Assembly: GCA_940588625.1 (NCBI GenBank)
Contig: CALNPU010000015.1
Coordinates: 1-39,232 of the forward strand
Origin: an uncultured Caballeronia sp.
GTDB taxonomy: Bacteria > Pseudomonadota > Gammaproteobacteria > Burkholderiales > Burkholderiaceae
DNA: 39,232 nt
Direction of reading: 5' to 3'
Shown here: piece by piece, positions 8,897-17,650 of the stretch
Layout: each line of letters starts with the position of its first letter
Position numbering within the stretch: the stretch's first letter is position 1
Made by a program: the position numbers and the translations under genes
Notes under the pieces: generated by a model
Seen by the model: only the letters and a program-made list of their open reading frames with translations
Database searches by the model: none
What the model was told of the DNA's origin: nothing

Positions 8897-11800
8897 TTAA
8901 CGCGAAGGCACGGGCGCGACAGCAGGTTTCTGCTGCCGCAACGGTGCGCCAAGCGCACGCAGCGTGTCCTTGACCGTCGAAATCCGCACGGCGAGATCCG
9001 GACTGCGCACTTCTATGCGCAGCTTGTCCTGCCCTGCGAGCTTGATGTGCTTGTTTTTCTGCAACATCTCGATGATCTTCATGGCATCGACAGGCGGATT
9101 CGGAATGAACTGCAATGCAATCACATGCTCGGCCGCGTCGATCTTCATGATGCCCAGCGGCTTGGCCGCGATGCGCAGCTTATGCGTTTCGACCAGCGCG
9201 CTCGCCTGGGGCGGCAGCTTGCCGAAACGGTCGATCAACTCTTCCAGAATGCTGTCGATGGCATCGCTCGTTTCGCAGTTCGCCATGCGCTTATACAGCG
9301 ACAAACGTTCCTGCACGTCGCCGCAATAATCGGCAGGAAGGATGGCCGGCGCGTGCAGATTGATCTCGGTGGTGGCGGCAAGCGGCGCGTTCAGATCGGG
9401 CTCGCGGCCTTCCTTCAGCGCCCTCACGGCGTCGTTGAGCATGTCGGTGTACAGCTGAAAGCCGATCTCGTGGATTTCGCCCGATTGTTTTTCGCCGAGT
9501 ACTTCGCCCGTGCCGCGAATTTCCAGATCGTGCATCGCGAGATAGAAGCCAGAGCCGAGCTCTTCCATCTGCTGGATCGCTTCCAGCCGCCGCTGCGCTT
9601 GCTTCGTGAGTGCAGCCGGATCGTGAACCAGCAAATACGCGTAGGCCTGATGGTGCGAACGCCCGACACGTCCACGCAACTGATGCAATTGCGCGAGGCC
9701 GAATTTATCGGAGCGATGAATGAGGATCGTGTTTGCGCTCGGCACGTCGATCCCCGTTTCAATAATCGTCGTGCACAGCAGCACATTCGCGCGCTGGCCG
9801 ACGAAATCGCGCATCACACGTTCGAGTTCACGCTCGTGCATTTGCCCGTGCGCGACCGCAATGCGCGCTTCGGGCACCAGCGCTTCGAGCATTGCGTGCC
9901 GGTTGTCGATCGTCTCGACTTCATTGTGCAGGAAATAAACTTGTCCGCCACGTTTCAGTTCCCGCAGCATCGCCTCACGGATCACGCCGTCTTCTTCGCG
10001 TCGAACGAAGGTCTTGATCGCGAGGCGCTTTTGCGGCGCGGTGGCGATGATCGAGAAGTCACGCAACCCTTCCAGCGCCATGCCGAGCGTGCGTGGGATT
10101 GGCGTAGCGGTGAGCGTCAGCACATCGACTTCCGCGCGCAGCGCCTTCAACGCTTCCTTCTGACGCACACCGAAACGATGCTCCTCGTCGAGGATCACCA
10201 GTCCGAGCCGCTTGAACACGGCGTCGGTGGAGAGCAACTTGTGCGTGCCGATGACAATATCGATCGTGCCTTCATTGATCGCCGCAATCGATGCCGCCAC
10301 TTCCTTCGTGCTCTTGAAGCGCGACAATTCAGCGATCTTCACTGGCCAGTTGGCGAAACGGTCGGTGAACGTGTTCGTATGCTGTTCGGCGAGCAGGGTG
10401 GTCGGCGAAAGAATCGCAACTTGTTTGCCACCCAGCACCGCGATAAACGCCGCCCGCAACGCCACTTCTGTCTTGCCGAAACCCACGTCGCCGCAGACCA
10501 GCCGGTCCATTGGCTTGCCGCTGGTCATGTCGCCGATGATAGCGGCAATTGCCGCAGTCTGGTCGGGCGTTTCCTCGAAGCCGAAGTTTCCCACAAACTT
10601 CGCGTAGTCGCGCGGTTCGAGCGGGAATGCATGGCCCTGGCGCAGTGCGCGGCGTGCGTAAAGATTCAGCAATTCAGCTGCGGTATCGCGGATTTGCTGC
10701 GCAGCCTTGCGCTTCGCTTTATCCCACTGGCCGGAGCCCAGCGCGTGCAACGGCGCGCTTTCCGGGTCCGCGCCGCTGTAGCGCAAGATCACGTGCAACT
10801 GGGCGACCGGTACGTACAGCTTGCTTTCGTTCTGGTATTCGAGATGCAGGAACTCGGTTTCGCCTTCGTCCAGATCCATCGATACCAGGCCCATATAGCG
10901 CCCGATCCCATGTTGCGTATGCACGACCGGATCGCCAATCTTCAGTTCGGAGAGGTCGCGAACCATCGAATCGACGTTGCTCGCCTGCTCTTGGCGACGC
11001 CGTCCGGCGCGACGCGTGAGCTGTCCGTACAGCTCAGTCTCCGTGATGATCGAGATGCCTTCGCCGGGCAGCGCAAAGCCGTTCGTGAGCGGTGCTACGC
11101 CGAGCGAGAATTTGGCGTCGCCGGTGAGCCATTGCTGGAAGGTATCGTCCAACGACGCGTGTAGGCCGTTATCGGAGAGCAGTTGCTGGATCGTCTCGCG
11201 ACGGCCGGCGGATTCGGTTGCGAACAGCACGCGATTCGGCGTCTGCTCCAGGTAGTGGTGCAACGCGCGCAACGGCTCTTCGGCATGGCGATCGATGGCA
11301 AGACCCGGCAATGGCACTGCCCAGCCGCCCTCGGGCGCAGCCGGGAACTTGATTTGCGCGAACGGTTTGGCGAACGAGAAAAAGTCGTCGTCGCTGAGAA
11401 ACAGGCGTTGTGGTTCGAGCAGTGGCCGCTCGCGGTAATGCGACAAGAGGTTGTAGCGCTGCCGCGTGTCGTTCGTGAAGCGCTTGATGGCCACGTCCAT
11501 GTCGCCGACGAACGCCAGTTGCGCGTCTTTCGGCAAGTAATGGAACAACGTGGCGGTTTCGTCAAAGAACAGCGGCAGGTAATACTCGATACCCGCTGCC
11601 GGCACGCCATTGCCGATGTCCTTGTAAATTGACGAGCGGCTTGGATCGCCCTCGAACACCTCGCGCCAGCGGCTGCGGAAAGCGGTGCGCGCGGGTTTAT
11701 CGAGGGGAAATTCGCGGCCGGGCAGCAGGTGCACGTCGCGGACCGGGTAGAGGCTGCGCTGCGTGTCGGGATCGAAGGCGCGGATGGAGTCGACCTGGTC

Positions 11801-12388
11801 GTCGAACAAATCGATCCGGTAAGGCAGCGGCGAACCCATCGGGTACAGGTCGAAGAGCGAACCGCGTACCCAATATTCGCCGGGGTGCACAACCTGGCTG
11901 ACGTGCTCGTAGCCCGCGAGTGTCAACTGGCTCTTCAGTTTCGCCTCGTCCAACCGCTCGCCCTGCGTGAATGAAAACGTATACGCAGCGAGAAACGATG
12001 CCGGCGGCATTCGATACAGCGCGGTGGTCGCGGGCACGAGCAGGATGTCGCAGCGGCCTTCGCCCAGGTCGTGCAACGTCGCCAGCCGCGCGGAAACCAG
12101 GTCCTGGTGCGGAGAAAACGTGTCGTAGGGTAGCGTTTCCCAGTCGGGCAGGAGCCTCACGCGGGCGTCCGGCGCGAAAAACGGAATTTCGACCGCGAGG
12201 CGTTGCGAATCGACAGCGCTCGCGCACATCACGACCAATAACGGGACTTTTTCGCGAAAGGCCAGGTGGTAGCGTGCCAGGGCGAGGGCGTCGGAGGAAC
12301 CGGTGGCACCGTCGAAGGCAAAGTGCTGACCGGCTTTGACAAGTGCGATAGGGGACGTTGATTGTAAACTGACGGTTTTTGAAGGCAT
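8897..12388 (-). CDS. mfd: Transcription-repair coupling factor Mfd
   Basis: A full-length Mfd of 1163 residues (E. coli has 1148). Mfd is a DNA translocase that displaces RNA polymerase stalled at lesions and recruits UvrA. The order is normal: a UvrB-like N-terminal module (SSDALALARYHLAFREKV, then LLPDWETLPYDTFSPHQD), the RNA-polymerase-interacting domain (DPVVHTQHGIGRYMGLVSMD), and the translocase with Walker A GDVGFGKTEVALRAAF (Lys about 638), DEEH (about 735), TATPIPRTLG and GRVGRSHHQAYAYLL (about 907). The C-terminal UvrA-binding region ends at VAPVPSR. The frame is clean for 3.5 kb, which argues against sequencing error as the cause of the shifts elsewhere. It is divergent from ispD, 109 bp away. 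Confidence 0.96.
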   Translation of the reverse strand: MPSKTVSLQSTSPIALVKAGQHFAFDGATGSSDALALARYHLAFREKVPLLVVMCASAVDSQRLAVEIPFFAPDARVRLLPDWETLPYDTFSPHQDLVSARLATLHDLGEGRCDILLVPATTALYRMPPASFLAAYTFSFTQGERLDEAKLKSQLTLAGYEHVSQVVHPGEYWVRGSLFDLYPMGSPLPYRIDLFDDQVDSIRAFDPDTQRSLYPVRDVHLLPGREFPLDKPARTAFRSRWREVFEGDPSRSSIYKDIGNGVPAAGIEYYLPLFFDETATLFHYLPKDAQLAFVGDMDVAIKRFTNDTRQRYNLLSHYRERPLLEPQRLFLSDDDFFSFAKPFAQIKFPAAPEGGWAVPLPGLAIDRHAEEPLRALHHYLEQTPNRVLFATESAGRRETIQQLLSDNGLHASLDDTFQQWLTGDAKFSLGVAPLTNGFALPGEGISIITETELYGQLTRRAGRRRQEQASNVDSMVRDLSELKIGDPVVHTQHGIGRYMGLVSMDLDEGETEFLHLEYQNESKLYVPVAQLHVILRYSGADPESAPLHALGSGQWDKAKRKAAQQIRDTAAELLNLYARRALRQGHAFPLEPRDYAKFVGNFGFEETPDQTAAIAAIIGDMTSGKPMDRLVCGDVGFGKTEVALRAAFIAVLGGKQVAILSPTTLLAEQHTNTFTDRFANWPVKIAELSRFKSTKEVAASIAAINEGTIDIVIGTHKLLSTDAVFKRLGLVILDEEHRFGVRQKEALKALRAEVDVLTLTATPIPRTLGMALEGLRDFSIIATAPQKRLAIKTFVRREEDGVIREAMLRELKRGGQVYFLHNEVETIDNRHAMLEALVPEARIAVAHGQMHERELERVMRDFVGQRANVLLCTTIIETGIDVPSANTILIHRSDKFGLAQLHQLRGRVGRSHHQAYAYLLVHDPAALTKQAQRRLEAIQQMEELGSGFYLAMHDLEIRGTGEVLGEKQSGEIHEIGFQLYTDMLNDAVRALKEGREPDLNAPLAATTEINLHAPAILPADYCGDVQERLSLYKRMANCETSDAIDSILEELIDRFGKLPPQASALVETHKLRIAAKPLGIMKIDAAEHVIALQFIPNPPVDAMKIIEMLQKNKHIKLAGQDKLRIEVRSPDLAVRISTVKDTLRALGAPLRQQKPAVAPVPSR

Positions 12389-12453
12389 AAAGTGTGCGGA
12401 GAACCGTTCGAGTGCGAAAGTGCATGCGGGACCGGCATGGTCGCGATGGACCT

Positions 12454-12459
12454 ATTATA
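12454..12459 (-). promoter_or_regulatory. Possible -10 element for mfd
   Basis: TATAAT on the minus strand, 66 bases upstream of the mfd start in the mfd/ispD intergenic region. No good -35 hexamer is seen at 16-18 bases, so only a low-confidence call is justified. Confidence 0.3.
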
Positions 12460-12497
12460 AAATCCGGGCTTTACTTTGACTTGGGCGTTTTCAACTC

Positions 12498-13211
12498 GTG
12501 ACTTCCCGCCTGTTTGCCCTCATCCCGTGCGCCGGTTCCGGCAGCCGTTCCGGCGCACCCATGCCGAAGCAATACCAGACTATCGGCGGCCATCCGATGC
12601 TGCGTTATTCGCTCGCCGCTTTTGACGCCTGTTCCGAGTTCGCCCAGACGCTGGTCGTGCTGGCGCCGAGCGATCATCATTTCGATGACCGCCGTTTCGC
12701 TGGCCTGCGCTTCGCCGTGCAACGCTGCGGCGGCACGACGCGGCAAGCGTCGGTGTTTAATGGCCTTGCCGTGCTGACCGGTTTCGGTGCGCGCGACGAC
12801 GACTGGGTGCTCGTGCACGACGCGGCGCGCTCCGGGCTCACGCCTGAGATGATCCGCCGGCTGGTGGCTGAGTTGGAGAACGATCCGGTGGGGGGCATCC
12901 TGGCGCTGCCGGTGGCTGACACGCTTAAGCGCATCGAGGCTGAAGGCATGGCGCATGTGGAAGGGCGCATTGCCCGCACGGAGTCGCGTAACGGCTTGTG
13001 GCAGGCGCAGACGCCGCAGATGTTCCGGTTAGGCATGTTGCGTGACGCGATCACGCGGGCGCAACAGGACGGTCACGATCTCACCGACGAAGCCAGCGCT
13101 ATCGAGTGGTTGGGCCATGCACCGCGGCTGATTCAGGGTAGTCTGCGCAATTTCAAGGTCACCTATCCGGAAGATTTCGCACTTGCGTCGGCTATGCTCG
13201 GTGGTGTTTGA
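12498..13211 (+). CDS. ispD: 2-C-methyl-D-erythritol 4-phosphate cytidylyltransferase
   Basis: MEP-pathway enzyme that joins CTP and 2-C-methyl-D-erythritol 4-phosphate to give CDP-ME. It has 237 residues, normal for the family, and a GTG start. The nucleotide-binding motif [17 protein letters not shown] carries the expected Arg and Lys. Other motifs are [28 protein letters not shown] (usual DAARP has Ser in place of Pro), [17 protein letters not shown] and [10 protein letters not shown]. It is followed 45 bp later by ispF, as in Burkholderia and relatives, and the two probably form one operon. No internal stops or shifts. The Pro-to-Ser change in the active-site motif may be mild drift. Confidence 0.94.
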   Translation: MTSRLFALIPCAGSGSRSGAPMPKQYQTIGGHPMLRYSLAAFDACSEFAQTLVVLAPSDHHFDDRRFAGLRFAVQRCGGTTRQASVFNGLAVLTGFGARDDDWVLVHDAARSGLTPEMIRRLVAELENDPVGGILALPVADTLKRIEAEGMAHVEGRIARTESRNGLWQAQTPQMFRLGMLRDAITRAQQDGHDLTDEASAIEWLGHAPRLIQGSLRNFKVTYPEDFALASAMLGGV

Positions 13212-13256
13212 CGCGGTCAATCACTCGCTTACTCGCTCACTAATCTAGGATTATCG

Positions 13257-13838
13257 ATGGATTTCAGAATCGGACAAGGCTACGACGTTCACCAACTGGT
13301 CGAAGGCCGGCCGCTGATTATTGGCGGGGTGAACATTCCCTACGAGCGCGGGCTGCTTGGACATTCGGATGCCGACGTGTTGCTGCACGCGATTACGGAT
13401 GCGCTGTTCGGCGCCGCGGCGATGGGCGATATCGGCCGGCATTTCCCGGATACCGATGCGGACTTCGCCGGGGCGGATAGCCGGGTACTGTTGCGCGAGG
13501 CTTTTTCAAGAGTCTCGGAAGAAGGCTTCGTGATCGTGAATGTCGATTCGACGGTAATTGCGCAGGCGCCGAAGCTTGCGCTGTTCATTGAAGCAATCCG
13601 GGCGAATATTGCCGAGGATCTCGAGTTGCCGCTAACTCGCGTGAATGTGAAAGCCAAGACGAATGAGAAGCTGGGGTATCTGGGACGTAAAGAGGGTATC
13701 GAGGCGCAGGCTGCCGTGCTGCTTGCGTACGGGTATCGACGCCTGAACGCACGCATAAAGATGCAAATAAGGAGGCAAATAAAAACGCCACGGTTAAAAC
13801 GTGGCGTTTTTTGCAAGCTTGAACCTGAACCGGCTTAG
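13257..13838 (+). CDS. ispF: 2-C-methyl-D-erythritol 2,4-cyclodiphosphate synthase, extended C-terminus
   Basis: Next step but one after IspD in the MEP pathway: it cyclises CDP-ME 2-phosphate with loss of CMP. The first 157 residues are a normal IspF, with GQGYDVHQL (metal Asp and His), [45 protein letters not shown] and [19 protein letters not shown]. The family usually ends near residue 160. Here the frame continues for about 34 more, mostly basic, residues. It runs through the operon's own terminator hairpin and stops at 13836-13838 next to the ahpD stop on the other strand. One frame over, a TGA at 13744-13746 would give a normal end, so a small indel in the last codons is the likely cause. 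The catalytic core looks intact. Confidence 0.9.
   Translation: MDFRIGQGYDVHQLVEGRPLIIGGVNIPYERGLLGHSDADVLLHAITDALFGAAAMGDIGRHFPDTDADFAGADSRVLLREAFSRVSEEGFVIVNVDSTVIAQAPKLALFIEAIRANIAEDLELPLTRVNVKAKTNEKLGYLGRKEGIEAQAAVLLAYGYRRLNARIKMQIRRQIKTPRLKRGVFCKLEPEPA
13781..13812. terminator. Rho-independent terminator between ispF and ahpD (bidirectional)
   Basis: A 12-bp stem, AAAAACGCCACG (13781-13792) with CGTGGCGTTTTT (13800-13811), with a 7-base loop and a T-run on both strands. It sits between the convergent ispF and ahpD genes. The extended ispF frame now translates through it. Confidence 0.85.
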
Positions 13839-14363
13839 TTTTCCTCAGCGGTAATCGCCAGTTGAGCGGCGTTGATCACTGCGGCAATTCGTCCCACATC
13901 CCGCAATTGCGTCGTGCTCATTCCCTTGCCAACGAGGTTCTCATAGTGCGACTTCACGCAAAAGTGGCACTTTCCAACAATCGATGCGGCCAGCGCATAC
14001 CTCGAAGCGCTGCTTGTCGACCCCGCCGTGCGTTGCATCCGCATTCATCCGCAACGCAGCGGGCTGCGTCTTCAGGTTCGCGTTATCAGCCATTTCCAGG
14101 TACGGATACCAGAGAGGTTGTTCATGCCCATTAACGCGGCATCGGTCAACGCGCCATTCGTTTCCTCGGCTAACAAAACGCCCGCCGCGCGGATCAGCGT
14201 GACAATCTTCGTAGCCTTCTTCGCCGCGGTAGGCGGCAGCCAGTGCAGCGCCCACCGCGTTGTTGCCTTCCAGCGATGAACGCGCAATCGTGCCGCCCAC
14301 GTTCAGGCGAATGTCTTTTGCGTAATCGGGAATGAGTTCTTTAATCGATACGATGAATTCAAT
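13835..14363 (-). pseudogene. ahpD: Alkyl hydroperoxidase AhpD, broken
   Basis: Remnant of the AhpD peroxidase/reductase that recharges AhpC in bacteria with a three-cysteine AhpC. The expected start codon at 14361-14363 now reads ATT, although AGGAG lies just upstream (14370-14374 on the minus strand); the following codons (EFIVSIKELIPDYAKDIRLN) are normal. The next frame gives GGTIARSSLEGNNAVGAALA. Shifts near 14220 and 14110-14150 break the middle, where ALMGMNNLSG and YPYLEMADNANLKTQPAALR lie in different frames, and another lies near 14020. The active site is still readable as IVGKCHFCVKSHYENL (CxxC with the His). The gene is downstream of ahpC, from which it is separated by a hairpin. 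Confidence 0.87.
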
Positions 14364-14389
14364 AAATTTCTCCTATCTGATCGGCGATA

Positions 14390-14433
14390 AAAAAGCCCGC
14401 CGGCTCGAGCTTGACTTGGAAAGCTGACGGGCT
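14390..14433 (-). terminator. Hairpin with T-run between ahpC and ahpD
   Basis: On the minus strand AGCCCGTCAGCT pairs with AGCCGGCGGGCT across a loop of about 20 bases and is followed by a T-run. It lies 35-70 bases after the ahpC stop and just before the ahpD ribosome binding site. It may end the ahpC transcript or reduce read-through into ahpD. Confidence 0.65.
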
Positions 14434-14467
14434 GAGGCGCAAGCCACGAAGGCTTCGCCGATATGAC

Positions 14468-15016
14468 TTACAGCGTCGAACCGCCGACAGCACGATTGCA
14501 CGGGCACAGTTCGTCCGTTTGCAGGCCGTCGAGAATACGCAGGATTTCTTCCGGATTGCGGCCCACGTTCAGGTTGTTCACCGAGACGTGCTGAATCACA
14601 TTGTCCGGGTCGATAACAAACGTTGCGCGTAGCGCCACGCCCGCTTCCTTGTCACGGATGCCGAGCTGGTCGATCAGCTCGCCCTTCACGTCACCGAACG
14701 AATAATGGTTCAGCTTGCTCAGGTCCTTGTGTTCCCGGCGCCATGCCAGCTTCACGAATTCGTTGTCCACGCTGCCGCCTAGCAACACGGCGTCGCGATC
14801 AGCGAAATCGCTGTTCAGCTTGGCGAATTCGACGATTTCCGTCGGGCAAACGAACGTGAAATCCTTCGGGTAGAAGTACAGGATCTTCCACTTGCCAGGG
14901 AACGACTGTTCGGTGATGTCTTCAAACGCCGACACACTATTTTCTTCGTGATGGTTGAAACTCGGCTTTGCAGCAGTAACGGTAAACGCTTCAACTTTAT
15001 CGCCCACGGTCTTCAT
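14468..15016 (-). CDS. ahpC: Peroxiredoxin AhpC (alkyl hydroperoxide reductase)
   Basis: A 182-residue 2-Cys peroxiredoxin that reduces hydrogen peroxide and organic peroxides. The peroxidatic cysteine is Cys57 in KDFTFVCPTEIVEF. The C-terminal motif DELCPCN contains two further cysteines (171 and 173), the arrangement of the AhpD-dependent class described in Mycobacterium tuberculosis. AGGAG lies upstream of the ATG at 15016, and a good sigma-70 promoter sits 124-152 bases upstream. The reading frame is clean. Its usual partner ahpD, downstream, is broken, so AhpC must be reduced by another thiol system if it is active. This is one of the few intact genes of the region. Confidence 0.95.
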   Translation of the reverse strand: MKTVGDKVEAFTVTAAKPSFNHHEENSVSAFEDITEQSFPGKWKILYFYPKDFTFVCPTEIVEFAKLNSDFADRDAVLLGGSVDNEFVKLAWRREHKDLSKLNHYSFGDVKGELIDQLGIRDKEAGVALRATFVIDPDNVIQHVSVNNLNVGRNPEEILRILDGLQTDELCPCNRAVGGSTL

Positions 15017-15139
15017 ATGAATACTCCTGTGTTCTTTGGAAGAGAAAATCGACTAGCTAATCACTGTAACATTCACATGACGCAACATCAAACTCACGTA
15101 AGAAGCCTGATGCTTGCGCTGGACCGCTGGACGATCCTT

Positions 15140-15168
15140 ACTATAACTCTATTAATTAGAAAATTCAA
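15140..15168 (-). promoter_or_regulatory. Sigma-70 promoter of ahpC
   Basis: On the minus strand, TTGAAT (15163-15168) and TATAGT (15140-15145) are separated by exactly 17 bases in an AT-rich segment. The predicted start near 15132 leaves a leader of about 115 bases before ahpC. I looked for an OxyR site just upstream of the -35 and saw no convincing match. Confidence 0.6.
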
Positions 15169-15237
15169 TATATTTTGACTAACAGTCCAGATAGCTTTTA
15201 ACGAATGGACCGATAGCATCTTTTTGAAATGATCGGC

Positions 15238-16590
15238 TTAGCGGAAGGTGCACTTTTCCATCGCCGGGAAGTCGATAGTCACCTCAAACCCCATGTGCGG
15301 ATGACGGTTACGCAGACGCAGCGTGCCGCGCTGTCGGGTGACAAGCCGTTGCACGATCGCCATGCCGAGCCCGGTGCCGTTGGCCTGCGTGCGCGCTGTA
15401 TCCACGCGGTAAAACGGCCGCGTAATCAGCGCGACCTGATCTTCCGGAATACCGCCTCCTTCGTCCATCACCGACAACTCCACGCGCCCATGACTGACCC
15501 GCGTTTGCAGCGTGATGCGGGCGATAATCGCGCTGCGCCCATATTTGCGCGCGTTCTCCAGCAGGTTGCCGATCACCCGCCGAACGTCGGTCGGATCGCC
15601 TTCAATGATCGCACCCTGCGCCAGGTCGGTTTTCATCAGCACGCCGTCTTCCGCGTAGAAACGCGAGGCCATCTCGCCGCCGATCAGCGAGAGATCGACG
15701 GCTTCGGCCATCCGTTGCATCGGCCGGGCGTAGTCGAGGAAGCGCCCGATGATCATGTCCATCTGTTCGATGTCATCGACCATCGCATGTTTCGTCGCTT
15801 CGTCGGAAGGGCTCATTTCGGTTTCGAGCCGCAAACGCGCGAGCGGCGTGCGCAAGTCGTGCGAGATGCCCGCCAGCATCAACGCCCGGTCGGCGTCGAG
15901 CTGTTCGAGGTCCTGTACCATCTGGTTGAAACTGCGATTGGTTTCGGCGGCTACGCCCATGCCGCGCTCGGGCAACGGTTCGGGCGATTGTCCCGATCCA
16001 ACCCTGCGGGCCGCCAGCGCGAGCCGCGCGAACGGCCGGTTCACGAGGCTAGTGATGAACGCCGCGCCGAATAGTGACAGCGCGAGCGCAAAGACGCCCC
16101 AGCCGGCCCATTGGAGGCCCGTGACGTTATCAAGTTGATCGTGATCGAGCGCCACCCAGTAATCGTCGTCGTCAATCTTGAAGCTGATCCATACGCCCGG
16201 GATATCGTTGACCGATTGCGCAATCATCGTGTCGTTGCCAAGCCGGCCCCGCACGTTGCGCTCAATCAGCCGGTTTAGCGACTCGTCCGGCTGCAGGCGA
16301 TATTTATCGGTGGTTTCGCGCGGGTACACGCGCACCCCTTCATTGCTCTCCAGGTCCTGCAGTAGAGCGCGGCGAAGATCCGGATCGGAATAAAGGAGGG
16401 CGGTACGCGTGAGCTTGACGACCGCGACGAGCTGCAGCGCCACGCGCTGTGCGCGCGGTTCGTGTTCGATCACCCGGAAGCTCTGAAACCACGCGGCGAT
16501 GCTGACCGCAATCAGCAACGCGATCAAGGCGAAGGTCCGCCAGAACAGGCCGCCGAACGCGAGCGTCAGTAGCCGCCTGTCAATCCGCAT
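15238..16590 (-). CDS. Sensor histidine kinase, EnvZ/RisS-like
   Basis: Membrane sensor kinase forming a pair with the OmpR-type regulator upstream. The frame is open from 16623, but the likely start is the ATG at 16590 (MRIDRRLLTLAFGGLFWRTF), giving 450 residues. An N-terminal helix (LIALLIAVSIAAWF) and a second one (GWGVFALALSLFGAAFITSL) flank a periplasmic domain of about 130 residues. HAMP follows, then the phospho-acceptor His in AGISHDLRTPLARLRLE, the N box VIGNLLENARKYG, G1 VMDEGGGIPED, F box ITRPFYRVD and G2 NGTGLGMAIVQRL. All catalytic motifs are present. The pair resembles RisS/RisA of Bordetella and Burkholderia more than enteric EnvZ/OmpR. The stimulus cannot be told from sequence. 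Confidence 0.92.
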   Translation of the reverse strand: MRIDRRLLTLAFGGLFWRTFALIALLIAVSIAAWFQSFRVIEHEPRAQRVALQLVAVVKLTRTALLYSDPDLRRALLQDLESNEGVRVYPRETTDKYRLQPDESLNRLIERNVRGRLGNDTMIAQSVNDIPGVWISFKIDDDDYWVALDHDQLDNVTGLQWAGWGVFALALSLFGAAFITSLVNRPFARLALAARRVGSGQSPEPLPERGMGVAAETNRSFNQMVQDLEQLDADRALMLAGISHDLRTPLARLRLETEMSPSDEATKHAMVDDIEQMDMIIGRFLDYARPMQRMAEAVDLSLIGGEMASRFYAEDGVLMKTDLAQGAIIEGDPTDVRRVIGNLLENARKYGRSAIIARITLQTRVSHGRVELSVMDEGGGIPEDQVALITRPFYRVDTARTQANGTGLGMAIVQRLVTRQRGTLRLRNRHPHMGFEVTIDFPAMEKCTFR

Positions 16591-16657
16591 GGTTCGTTGA
16601 TGCTCTTCTCTTGTGGCGCGCATGGGGCGCGCTTGCCAGCACTCGATCAGGACTCAA

Positions 16658-17383
16658 TCAGGCTGCGCCGTCGGGAATGAAGACGTAACCCAGACCCCAC
16701 ACCGTCTGGATGAAGCGCGGGCTGCTTGGGTCGGGCTCGATCAGCTTGCGCAATCTTGAGATCTGCACATCGAGACTGCGGTCGAAGACTTCGTATTCAC
16801 GGCCGCGCGCCAGTTCCATCAGCTTTTCACGCGACAGCGGTGCACGCGGATGTCGCGCGAATACTTTCAGCACCGAGAATTCGCCTGTGGTCAGCGGAAT
16901 TTCCTGGCCGTTCTTGGTGAGTGTGCGTGTGGCGAGATTCAGCGCGAATTCGCCGAATTCGAAGACTTCGGTGGTTTCAGACGGTGCGCCCGGCAGTTCG
17001 GACGGTGACTGGCGACGCAGCACCGCATGAATCCGCGCGACGAGTTCGCGCGGGTTGAACGGCTTCGGCAAATAGTCGTCCGCGCCCATTTCCAGGCCCA
17101 CGATACGGTCGACGTCCTCGCCTTTCGCGGTGAGCATGATGATGGGCGTACGGTCATTGCCACCACGCAGACGGCGGCAGATCGACAGTCCGTCTTCTCC
17201 CGGCAACATCAGGTCGAGCACGAGCAGGTCGAAACGTTCTCGAACCCAGAGCTTGTTCATCGACGGCGCATTTTCAGCGACATAGACGTTGAAGCCCTGT
17301 TCGCCGAGATAACGTCGCAAAAGATCGCGCAAACGGAGGTCGTCGTCGACTACGAGTATTTTTGAGGGATTTGGGGTTTCCAT
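16658..17383 (-). CDS. OmpR-family response regulator (RisA-like)
   Basis: A 241-residue two-domain regulator. The receiver domain has the acidic pocket VVDDD, the phospho-acceptor Asp in LLVLDLMLPGEDGLSICRRL, Thr in IIMLTAKGEDVDRI and Lys in ADDYLPKPFNPRELVAR. The C-terminal winged helix has LTTGEFSVLKVFARHPRAPL, RSLDVQISRLRKLIE and QTVWGLGYVF. It lies upstream of the kinase gene with a gap of about 67 bases to the kinase ATG at 16590, so the two are probably co-transcribed. It is close in wording to RisA of Bordetella. Intact, with no unusual residues seen. Likely targets are porin and envelope-stress genes, by analogy only. Confidence 0.94.
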   Translation of the reverse strand: METPNPSKILVVDDDLRLRDLLRRYLGEQGFNVYVAENAPSMNKLWVRERFDLLVLDLMLPGEDGLSICRRLRGGNDRTPIIMLTAKGEDVDRIVGLEMGADDYLPKPFNPRELVARIHAVLRRQSPSELPGAPSETTEVFEFGEFALNLATRTLTKNGQEIPLTTGEFSVLKVFARHPRAPLSREKLMELARGREYEVFDRSLDVQISRLRKLIEPDPSSPRFIQTVWGLGYVFIPDGAA

Positions 17384-17419
17384 GACGGCATCTTAGCGCG
17401 ATTAGAAAGACATGCGAGT

Positions 17420-17447
17420 TTGACTAATTTCTAAGGTAACAGATAGT
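17420..17447 (+). promoter_or_regulatory. Possible sigma-70 promoter for the serine-rich protein gene
   Basis: TTGACT (17420-17425) and GATAGT (17442-17447) are 16 bases apart, in an AT-rich gap between the divergent RisA-like gene and the gene starting at 17651. The -10 matches four of six consensus bases, so confidence is low. Confidence 0.3.
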
Positions 17448-17650
17448 TACAAAATTTACGACGAGTGTGGCACGACATAAAGATTCTATGCGTACACTCC
17501 TTTACCTAAGCCCGTCATTCGGTGGATAGTCCATTAGTAGAACGATTGCGCGTCAGTGTCATGGCGGCATTAACCGCCAATTTGGGCATGACACGCAAGC
17601 ACGCCAAAGAGCCTGAGACTGTCCGGTTGTCGAGCAACGAAGGGAACAAC

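Noticed and set aside
9047-11164. 705-codon open frame on the plus strand inside mfd
   Set aside because: It is antisense to the conserved mfd frame, matches no family, and is a side effect of GC-rich codon use on the other strand.
15140-15220. OxyR binding site upstream of ahpC
   Set aside because: I looked for the ATAG/CTAT spaced repeats upstream of the -35 and found only weak fragments, not enough to call a site.
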